64,000 bases of DNA from positions 6,651,501 to 6,715,500 of the forward strand of contig JAWHQI010000099.1 of NCBI GenBank assembly GCA_033032865.1, in the 5' to 3' direction. This document shows, one piece after another, positions 55,462-64,000 of the stretch. This DNA is from Dactylorhiza incarnata. Its lineage: Eukaryota > Streptophyta > Magnoliopsida > Asparagales > Orchidaceae. The notes below the pieces were generated by a model. That model saw nothing but the letters and a program-made list of their open reading frames with translations. It did not search any database and was not told the origin of the DNA. Position numbers and translations under genes: made by a program. Positions within the stretch are counted from its first letter, which is position 1. The number at the start of each line of letters is the position of its first letter.

Positions 55462-56815
55462 TTATTCCATGTTGAGCATTCCAAGTTCTGTCTTGAAGAA
55501 AGAGAACTTAGTTTCATCCAGCAGCTTCGTGAATATATCTGCAATTTGCTTATCCGTAGGGACATAGCTTAAGTTGATATCCCCATTCTCCACATGTTCT
55601 CGGATGAAATGATATCTTAACTCGATATGCTTTGTCCGACTGTGTGAGACTGGATTATTTGCTATAGCAATTGCACTGGAGGAGTCACAAAATATTGGAA
55701 TATTCTTTATCTTCAAATTATAATCTTGAAGCTGATTTCTTATCCAAAGAAGTTGTGCACAACAACTGCCTGCAGAAATATATTCTGATTCGGCTGTTGA
55801 AATTGCAACACAATTTTGCTTCTTGCTGCTCCAGGAGATAAGCCTTCTTCCGAGAAATTGGCATGTTCCGGAAGTGCTTTTCCTGTCGTCTCTACTACCT
55901 GCAAAATCTGCATCTGAATAACCAATTAGCTCGCTATCATTACTTCTTGGGTACCATAAGCCAAGATTGGTGTACCTTTAAGATATCTCAAAATTCGCTT
56001 TGCAGCGGTATAGTGAGATTCCTTAGAGTTCACTTGATATCTGGCACATACACATGTAGAAAACATTATGTCAGGCCTACTAGCAGTAAGGTAGAGCAGA
56101 GAGCCAATTATGCTTCTGTACTTGGTTTCATCAAAAGGTTTCCCTTTCTCATCCTTGTCTAGAGACATAGCTGAGCTCATTGGAGTCCTCATAGAGGTTG
56201 CACTCTCCATACTAAATTTCTTAATCAACTCCTTGGTGAATTTTGTCTGTGAGATGAAGATTCCATCTTCAGATTGTTTCACTTGAAGTCCTAAGAAATA
56301 TTTTAGCTCTCCCATACTGCTCATTTCAAACTTTCCTTGCATAAGTTTTGAAAACTTTTTGCAAAGATTGTCGTCTGTAGAGCCAAAAATAATGTCAGCG
56401 ACATAGATTTGCACTAGTAAGATCTTGCCTTTTACTTCCCTAAGAAATAATGTTTTATCTAATCTTTCCTCTTGTGAACTTGTTCTCAAGAAGAAAGTTA
56501 GACATCGTCTCATACCAAGCTCGAGGAGCTTGTTTTAACCCATACAAAGCTTTTTGCAGTAAGTAAACATAATTAGGATGTTCAGAATCTACAAAACCTG
56601 GAGGTTGTTCAACGTATACTTCTTCTTTTATGTTACCATTCAAAAAAGCTGACTTAACGTCCATTTGGTATACGGTGAAACCTTTGAATGCAGCATAGGC
56701 TAAGAACATTCTGATCGCTTCAAGTCTTGCTACCGGAGCATAAGTTTGATCGAAGTCGATCCCTTCTTCCTGTCTGTAACCTTTTGTCAATAATGGGTAG
56801 TATTGATTTGGGTTT
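55462..56815 (-). pseudogene. Sirevirus RT and RNase H, truncated at the 5' side
   Basis: RT begins abruptly at [19 protein letters not shown] (near 56785), without integrase or the first part of RT. It runs through [10 protein letters not shown] and APRAWYETM, shifts frame near 56465, and has YVADIIFG at the active site (GCT at 56397-56399 in place of the first Asp). RNase H is broken by stops around 55740-55930 and ends with the usual HIELRYHFIRE and DIFTKLLDE. The frame stops at 55462. Confidence 0.88.
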
Positions 56816-57390
56816 AGAGAATTGAGCCACTAAGCTTTTCTCCTTGAGAAGCTTCTTTCAATGTCCTTAATGACCTTGTTCTTTTGGCTTATGGTGCTTA
56901 GTTGGAATATTATTATTCCCTTCTGCTGACTAATTTCTCTACTCATCTGAGCCATTTGAGTAGATAACTCAGTGCATTAAGGCTTTGCCTGTTGAAGGGA
57001 AGCAATTTTTAGAGCTTGCCTCTGGGCTTGCTTCTTTCCCTTTTCAGAGCTTCCAAGAGGGCACCATACTTGTCTGAAAGTGCACAGTGTGCCTCTGAGA
57101 ATTCTCTAGAGGGGCGGGGGGGGGGGGGGGGGGGGGGGGGAGGGGCGGGTGAATAGAGATTTAAATATTTGGACCCTAATTGTGTATACAATAAAAATAT
57201 TGATGTATTATGCACACAGCAAAACCAATGTCAGAATAAATAAGAAGATAAAGTTTGCTGGAAATTAACACAGAAAAGATAATGGGACAACACAAAATCA
57301 CAGCAAAGACACAAGAATTTTTATAGAGGTTCCCCAAAATGTGGGTAGTCCTCTCTTCTACCTCCCTGGTAGGATTGCACAACCTGTGCC

Positions 57391-57525
57391 TAAGTCTTTT
57401 GATAAGGAGACTCTAAAAACCACAGATCTTTTGATAAGGAGATCTTGAACCACTCAGATCTTTTGATAAGGAGATCTTGAACCACTCAGATCTTTTCATA
57501 AGTAAATATTGAACCACTGGATCCT
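57391..57525. repeat. 36-bp tandem repeat in the solo LTR
   Basis: Four imperfect units of ccactcagatcttttgata. Confidence 0.8.
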
Positions 57526-57789
57526 TTGGAAGAGGGATTCTTAAAACTCTGTACAGGTGAAGGAAATGGTAAGAAGAAAGTGAGAGGGAGAAGGAGAGAA
57601 TTCGGTTTCAAAATTCTTCAGAAGCTTTTGATGATGCTTTTGTCTTTCTATCACTGGATCTGAAATGATAAACCCTTGCTTATGGTAGTGATGATTTGTA
57701 AGGGTTGTTTTGCTTGATCCTTTTCTCTCAGCACTTGTTGTAGTTCTACTAACGTATGATGATGAAAAAGCAGCAATGTATGTTCCTGT

Positions 57790-57791
57790 GC

Positions 57792-57822
<31 letters not shown>

Positions 57823-57842
57823 TAGAGAGAGAGAGAGAGAGT
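57790..57842. repeat. (GA)n microsatellite with GATA breaks
   Basis: About 24 GA units with two gata interruptions. Confidence 0.9.
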
Positions 57843-58209
57843 TATACTATAAACCTCTGTCTTTTAGGGTTTAAGAGGGAAGAAGATGAAGACCCTATTC
57901 GATAGGTAGAATAATGTAATAACTATGCTTATTCTTCTCCTCTTTCTGCATACTTATTGTGTATGATTGTGTTTTCAAAAACCTTTCTTCTTTTGGCTTG
58001 TCCTGAAAACAAATTCCTCTCAGCCACCTAATTTCCTTTCTTCTTTTGTTCTCGACCCGTCCATTCATTTTGAATACCTTCCAAAAATGATTTGATGTGT
58101 CCTAGAAAGCTTCATTCTATTCTTGGCAACAAACAAGCCGTTGGAGAATTGTATCTAGCTTGGTGGTCCTTCTGAAAAGGTCCAAAATGGACAGCTGAAA
58201 AAGCTTCCT

Positions 58210-58590
58210 TTTTCTGACTGTATTCGACGCTGCGTCGACTTCATCAATCTTCATGTCGATGCACCTCTGAGTTCTTATCGACGTAGCTTCGAATTTCTTC
58301 TTAGATCTGGCTGAACTCAGATTTCGACGTTACATCGATTCCTTATCGATGTACTCATCGAGTTGAAGCCTTGGACTTGATCTCTTAACTTCTGCGTCGA
58401 GTTGTAGTCGACATTACGTCGACTTGTTAGATGGATTTGACAAGCTCTTACTTCTGCGTCATGTCCCTTTCAACATTTTGTCAACTTGACTTATACTTTG
58501 ACAGGTTGAATAATCTGCTTCGACTTCAATTCAGAGTTGCGTCGATATCAAGTCGAAGTTGCGTCGACTTTCATTCGACGCAAGTCTTAA
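58210..58590 (-). promoter_or_regulatory. GCGTCGAC palindrome array in the solo LTR
   Basis: At least ten motifs of the form tgcgtcgac, atcgacgt or tcgacg, many palindromic around GTCGAC or ATCGAT, in the U3 part of the LTR. Confidence 0.7.
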
Positions 58591-60308
58591 CTCAACTGAA
58601 TTTAAGCTTGTCTTGACTTGGTCCTGACACTCTAAGTTGAGTGTGGCATCCTAAGAAATATATTAACCAGATTACCCTTACTATACAATGTGGGTAATAA
58701 GCCCTAAGAGATAAAATCACTTATAGTTAATTTGTTAAGTTAAATTAAAAGGGGTTTTCCCAACATTGTCAATCAATTGATTGACATCCACCTCAGATTC
58801 TGAACCATTTACATCATTAGATGAGAATGTTTCAGATTCTAGAATTGACTCCTAATCAGAAGAATGAATGAAAAGAGTTGATACCTAATCAGGGTGATCC
58901 TGACTATCTTCATCATCTGATATGGCCATTAAGCCATAACATTCTTTGACATCTTCATCCACCTCAATGTCACAGTCTGAATGTGATAGAGGGGCCATGA
59001 TGCCTATCTTAACAGCAAGATGATCTTCATCCTTAGTAGCTGCAAATAACCCTATATAGGCTTCCTCTTCTTCATCAGAATCTGAAGATGAAGATTCAGA
59101 TTCACTCCAGCTCTTCCAGTTCTTTACTAGAAAGGATTTTTCACCTTTCCTTCCCTTGTGGTAATGAGGCTTTTTATCACCTTTTCTTTCCTCTTGACTG
59201 GATAGCCAGCTATGACATGTCCAGGCTTGCTGCAGCAATAACAAATAATATTATTTGAAACATGTTTGATAGGTTTATATGCATACCTGTCACCCTTGGG
59301 GTACATCTTCCCTGATTTGATGTGTTCCTTCTTGGGATGGGAGGATGAGGAAGGTCTATTCTTCCACTAGTTCCTCCTCATCAACTTCTTGAAGTGCCTG
59401 GAGAATGCAATAAATTCCTCATCTGTTGAATTGTTGTCAGATGAGCTGGGCTCAGAGTTTTTTGAGTCAGCAGCCCTTCTTGGTGGAGAGGGTATTCTAT
59501 CTTTGCTCTTCTTAGAGCTCTCAGCTTTAAGAGTCACAAATCTCTCTTTTACATGAGACCTGGTAGAAGTTTCCTCCTCCTTTCTTGCAGACAGCTGCAT
59601 CTCATATGAGAGCAGCTTCCCAAATAGTGTGTGGGGAGGAGTCTCACCCAGCTTTTCCCCTTCCCTAATGGCATAGATTTTTGTATCCTAATCTCTAGTT
59701 AGAGATCTTAGGAATTTATCATTTAGCTCATAATGGCTGAAGACCCTCCCATAGGTCCTCAGCTCATTGACCACCCGGAAGAATCTATCATAGCAATCAA
59801 CTATGCATTCCTGGCCATGTTGCCTGAAGGCTTCATATTCCTAGTTAAGGAGGGATTTCCTACCATCCATCACTTCATCAGTACCTTCCATATACACTAT
59901 AAGTGTATCCCACATGTCCTTGGCTGTCTCACAGTGCACCAAATTCTGGAAGGTGGAATCATCAATTGTATTTACTATGATATTCTGTGATCTTTTACCC
60001 ATAGTAGCAAGTGCAATCTCATCCTTGGTCATTTTAGCATAGGTCTTGGGCACTTGCCTTGTTGGATCTATAGTGGAGGGCTTCATGAATACAAAAGGAC
60101 CTTCCTTTATAGTGATGTATATCCTAGGGTCAGAGGCTTCCATAAACAGCCTTACCCTTTGCTTCCATATGTCAAATGTCTCCTTTCTACATATGGGCAA
60201 TTTCATGGATCCCATCTCCTTCTGACCTCCAGTGGCAGCCATTGGATTCAGAATAGACTACTCCTTATAGGATTAGGTCAGACTGTTAAGTTCTAATTGA
60301 CCAACCTA

Positions 60309-60320
60309 GCTATGATGCCA
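60309..60320 (-). other. Degenerate tRNA-Met primer binding site
   Basis: Minus strand tggcatcatagc, two or three bases off the usual tggtatcagagc, directly upstream of gag and two bases from the LTR end at 60323. Confidence 0.75.
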
Positions 60321-60322
60321 CT

Positions 60323-61200
60323 TGATAGTTTACTTGGTAGTAGTCTAACTCACCTAGAGGAGTGGGGGGGGGGGGGTGAATAGGTTCCTTTGATATTTTC
60401 TACTAGCAGTTAGTAGTTGTTTAGTGATTAATTAAAGTAATAACAAATCACAGAAAACACACAGCTGTTTATAGTGGTTCCCTAAGACAGTGTGTCTGTG
60501 GGTAGTCCACTTTCCCTCCACACCTTTTTAACAGTATGTTAGACAAGACAAACTCCTCCAAATCTCAGCTCCAAGTGCTTCAACTCAGATCCTCGGGATC
60601 TCTCAGGTTTCCTCCAAAACCCTACCTCAGGCCAACAACCCTACCACTTAGAGTACTCCAACTCCTACTGCTAGAGCCTATGTTCTGCATCTCTTTGTTT
60701 GAGAATAAAAAATACCGTGTTGTATTTGATCTTGTATTTTGTGTGTTTATAGTGTACAGGTTGTATAGGAACTATAACTACACATCCCTATGAGTAGTAT
60801 GCTGATAGGAGACGATTCTCTAAAAAGAGAGCTAACGCCCTGCTTTAAGAGTTAACGCCCCGCTTTAAGAGTTAACGCCCCGCTTTAACTCTTAATGCCC
60901 TGCTTTAAGAGTTAACGCCCCTACTTTAACTCTTAACTCCCTGCTTTAACTCTTAACGCCCAGCGTTAGCGTTAACGCCCCGCGTTAACTTTTTCATCGA
61001 TAAGGGATGTCGTCGAAGAGGGAATGACGCCGAGAAGAAGTACCACCGAGTACCAAGAGACAATGCCAGCGTTGACTCTTAACGCCCGCATTGAGTCCAA
61101 AAACTACCACGATCTTGGCGGTTGCGTGATTTCAGCCACGACAGTGCACGATCACTAACGCTAGCGTTAACTCTTAACGCTAGGCGTTAGCTCCCGTGCC
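60323..61200 (-). repeat. Sirevirus 5' LTR (GTTAACGC family), upstream limit unclear
   Basis: The plus-strand start TGATAGTTTAC is followed by CACCTAGAGG, a 13-base G run, GTGAATAGG and a ttatagtggttccc block shared with the other Sirevirus LTRs. The array at 60830-61200 marks U3. I could not find the expected CCAACA end. Sequence differs from the 3' LTR at 50618-52129, so the two do not form a pair. Confidence 0.65.
60830..61200 (-). promoter_or_regulatory. GTTAACGC repeat array
   Basis: About a dozen gagttaacgccc / ctttaactcttaacgcc units, many forming palindromes around GTTAAC. A few more units occur at 62030-62080. Confidence 0.75.
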
Positions 61201-62070
61201 TATTTAAAGAGCAGCCCCTCTCATTATTTGTTGTTGATTCCATTGCCTCTAAAGCCATCATTCTGATTCTTTTGAGAGAGTCTCGTTTACAATAATTGAG
61301 AGATCTCCCTTGGGCTAACATGAAGATCTAAAGAAGATTTTGAAGGAGAAGGTCTACAACGCATATTCTATATGAAGGACGAACGCTTCAAGAACGCCAA
61401 CATCTACATCACCTTCGTCTTCACCTTCAGAATTTCTTGGGAAGTTTTTTCTTACTTTATCTTGTAATCTTTTACTTTTTTTTTCCTTTTGTAATTTGTG
61501 TGGAGAAATTGTTCGGGGAGAACGTCGGATTCCGGGAAGGATTCCATGGGTAAATTCACCGCAGTTATTGGCAACTAGGTCCTTGTGCGGCTTAGGGGGT
61601 AATTCGCCACATTATGCGTGGCGACTAGGTCGAGGGTAGATCTAGGGGGTGGCTAGAGGCCTTATCTGGGGATAGATAGGCTATAGCCAACCGGTCCTTG
61701 GGAGAAGGACCGGTGAAACAACAAAAAGTGATTTTTAAATTCTCGCCTTGATTTCTAGCGTTACAGAAATCAATCATTTGTGTATTCAATTTATTATGAA
61801 ATAAAATCATGTCTTTTAATGTTCTATTCAATTGATTTTATTTCCTCTTCAAGAATGTTTTAATTTATATTTTCATTAAAGTATTAAAATTAACATTTGT
61901 GTAATTATCTTTGAAATACAATAATCATTTTCATTATCTCTGATTTTCTGGAATTGTATTTCATTTAAGATTTCAGAAGTAAAATCACTGTGACAATCTT
62001 TTTGTGCTAAAGAATATTTTCTGGAGAGCTAACGCCCAGCGTTAACACTTAACGCCAGGCATTAGTAACA
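61201..62070. other. Unassigned stretch with a plus-strand TATA-like box
   Basis: ctatttaaag at 61200 and tcggattccgggaagg / ggcgactaggtc motifs (61540-61630) look like part of an unidentified LTR. No gene was recognised. Confidence 0.35.
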
Positions 62071-62071
62071 G

Positions 62072-62227
62072 TTAACACAAGCAGTGAGAGTGCATAAAAG
62101 GAGGGTTTAGTTCTTCTTTATCTTATTAAAAGATCTTGATTAAGTTTTGGTTTCAAAACAAATGATATGTATATTTATATGTGTTTGCTGAAAGAGTAAT
62201 TAACACAAGCAGTGAGAGTGCATAAAA
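62072..62227. repeat. 28-bp direct repeat, 128-bp spacing
   Basis: Identical 28-bp sequences (ttaacacaagcagtgagagt...) at 62072-62099 and 62200-62227. Confidence 0.9.
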
Positions 62228-63397
62228 ATAAAAGCAAAACAAACATCCAGATGACACAAAATATATAGTAGTTCCCCTCAACTGGGTACATCTACTCTTC
62301 TACCCACTGGTAGGAATCCACTGGGAGGTTGTTGATAAGGTGCCCTCACACCAAGGTGTTTTTGGTAAGGTGTCCACACACCAGGTGAGCTGTTGATAAG
62401 GTGATCTAACCAAACTGCAGGTTTTTGCTAAGGTGCCCTGTCACCGGGAGTTAATTGTTGAAAGGAGTTATAACCCTGTACAAGGTGGGGAAGGAAAAAG
62501 TAAAAAAAAAGTATATAATGTTCTTCTCTGTATGAGAAGACTCTTGAAGATCCTGATATGGTGTTGAATGGATCTGATTGTTATGTTGAAGAGCTCCCCC
62601 TGTCTGATATAGATTGATGACAGTTCTGGAGATCTCTCCTCTCGTTTGTACACATCTTCTTTCCTTTTATGCAGTGATGATCCTGAGTAAAAAAATGGTT
62701 GTGATTGTTGTCTCAGGAGTATATGACCTGCAGGAAGGTGTTAGAAAGGAATAGATTTTCTCTGTATTTCTGTTGTGTGTACTGCTTGCATTTTCTTTCT
62801 TCTGTATCTTCTCCTTTATAATCTAAGGACCCTTGCTCTCAATTTGAATTCTTCTCTCGGGAAGAAGAGAAGAGCTAAAGCCTCTATCATTGATTTGACT
62901 CTTCGAGAAGATAACCTGCCGTTTCTTTTCATTAAAGTTGATCTGCAACGGCTATAATATTTATTGATCTGCAACGGCTAAGTTAAATATTATAAAGAAA
63001 GAAAGCAGAGACAAAATAATATTTGTCGAGCTCTGGCTAGAATTTGTCGAGCGCTGAACGTCATTTGTCGAGCGCCTTTCTGAGGGTTTGTCGACCTCTT
63101 CCACTATTTGTCGAGCGGTGTTCAGAGAATAATTTGTTGACCGCTAAGACTGGCTGTCTGGTGAGTGGTTAATGAAATGACAGATTCGTTTAACGTCGTT
63201 CGACAAATGTCGAGCTCCGTTCGACGAAAGCAGAGAATAAATATTTTTGTTTATTTAATTTTCTCCGATTCGATCGCATTATATTTAATTGATGTTTTCT
63301 TAGTTTTCTTACTTAAGGAAATTGATCTAAGTTATGAGATGAATTATTGACCAAAGGGGGTGGATCCTAACTCAAATCAAAAGCTAAGGTTCCAACA
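62228..63397 (-). repeat. LTR of another Sirevirus-type element (TTGTCGAGC family)
   Basis: The right end GGTTCCAACA precedes a purine tract (minus strand). It includes the tatagtagttcccc block, tandem gataaggtg repeats (62325-62450) and a palindrome array (63010-63230). The left end is not defined. Confidence 0.7.
63010..63230 (-). promoter_or_regulatory. TTTGTCGAGCGC motif array
   Basis: Seven motifs of form tttgtcgagcgc spaced about 25-30 bp apart in U3. Confidence 0.75.
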
Positions 63398-63398
63398 A

Positions 63399-63413
63399 TC
63401 TCCCCCTATTTGA
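63399..63413 (-). other. Polypurine tract of the right-hand Sirevirus
   Basis: Minus strand caaatagggggagat, the same tract as at 52130-52145. Confidence 0.85.
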
Positions 63414-64000
63414 GTTGGGATCCTAAATCAAATTAAAACTAGTGGCCTGGTGGTCTCCCCCTATTTGGTTTAGGATGCCGACAGTTTTAATTTTTATATT
63501 CTCCTTTTCTCTCTCACTTGGGCTTTAATAATTTTTCATCCTTTTAAAATTATTTGAGCAACTCTGCTTTCCTAGATTTTAATTTCTTAAGATCTGAATT
63601 AAAATTTTCAATTGCAGCAACCTTTGTAATTAGAGAGATTAAATCTTATTTGGGGTTTTGAGCTTCTCATTTTCTCTCTCACTTGGTTAATTTTATTATT
63701 CTAGAAGGATTTTAATATATGAGTTGCTACAGCTGTTAATGAATTTTAAGGAATGTTTTAGATTAAAAAAAACATTGCCAGACATCTTCTTTCTCATAGA
63801 ATCCCTTTATCAGAGGAGACTCACACTCAGTGATATGATCATTTCTGATCAATGCAGCTACAGTAGAATGCTCAAACTGACTTGGAGAAGTTTGTAAGAA
63901 TACAAAGTTGTTTTAACATTGTTTTATAATGGAAACAATCCATGTAAATTTTAGATTTGCTGTTTGAATTGGGATGGAGTTTAATGGTGAGAAACTTATT
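63414..64000. other. Presumed 3' internal region of the right-hand Sirevirus, no gene seen
   Basis: A second tctccccctatttgg at 63447-63463 repeats the polypurine tract. Otherwise AT-rich. Confidence 0.4.

Larger units (their letters stand above)
57075..58765 (-). mobile_element. Solo Sirevirus LTR, 1691 bp, TSD TTGTC
   Basis: Plus-strand ends TGAAAGTGCA and TTCCCAACA. TTGTC is duplicated at 57070-57074 and 58766-58770. It contains a 25-base G run (57116-57140), a four-unit repeat of cttttgataaggagatc (57391-57525), a (GA)n tract (57790-57842) and a GTCGA-type palindrome array (58210-58590). No internal sequence remains, so LTR-LTR recombination is inferred. Confidence 0.85.
56816..60242 (-). 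pseudogene. Sirevirus gag, split by a solo LTR and joined to RT
   Basis: ATG at 60242 starts a copia gag (FDIWKQRVRLFMEA, NTIDDSTFQNLVHCETAKDMWD). Pieces follow at 59367-59600 and 58885-59244, with the zinc knuckle CYCCSKPGHVIAGY near 59250-59210, whose last Cys is Tyr. At 58771 it is cut by a solo LTR. With the LTR and one TSD removed, the frame continues without a break as NQLIDKYGALLEALKRERSK (57074-57020). Gln/Ser-rich coil-like sequence then runs to about 56830, where it joins RT directly. Protease and integrase are absent. Confidence 0.8.

Noticed and set aside
1..64000. tRNA, rRNA or CRISPR features
   Set aside because: No cloverleaf with intact arms, rRNA core or spaced repeat array was noticed. 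Primer binding sites resemble tRNA ends only in 12 bases.

Overview
The window is nuclear DNA of a flowering plant, probably a eudicot. The evidence is split exons of one conserved eukaryotic gene, plant-type retrotransposons with CACTA-free DNA transposon relics, and an integrated plant pararetrovirus. I cannot name the species. There are very few host genes. Most of the 64 kb is nested mobile DNA, much of it datable by target-site duplications (TSDs) that can be read directly.

Layout. 1-1072 is a decayed gypsy gag. 1261-3310 holds a low-complexity stretch, a TATA box and a doubtful proline-rich frame. 3811-18484 is an endogenous pararetrovirus, most like the florendoviruses. It consists of two near-identical 7.3-kb copies joined tail to tail around a 48-bp spacer, and the whole insert lies between two direct 455-bp copies of the same flanking sequence. 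19126-24682 is a complete chromovirus (gypsy) with TSD CAAAT. 25362-27602 (minus) holds four exons of a KEOPS subunit gene (CGI121/TPRKB family) whose last part I cannot find. 27937-28365 is a foldback MITE. 28432-29317 and 41587-41761 are two fragments of a PPR gene. The first is split by a 696-bp hAT-like element and the second serves as its empty site. Between them, 29756-41223 is an 11.5-kb Tat-lineage gypsy element with TSD GAGGT. 42056-42792 holds two PIF/Harbinger-type MITEs.

From 46.6 kb to the end everything recognisable is copia on the minus strand: a decayed element (46.6-49.9 kb), then a Sirevirus mosaic (50.6-61 kb) with gag, RT/RNase H, an env-position gene, two unlike LTRs and a 1.7-kb solo LTR inside gag, then the LTR of another Sirevirus-like element (to 63397).

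The most unusual signals are regulatory. The Tat element carries an antisense gene with its own TATA box and three introns that keep phase over 557 codons, and probably a second antisense gene. The Sirevirus carries an array of TTCTCGAGA-type palindromes upstream of a TATA box twice, once in its LTR and once just before its env-position gene. Each other Sirevirus LTR here has a different family-specific palindrome array. In the virus pair, two promoters face each other across the spacer, so transcripts from either would be antisense to the other copy.
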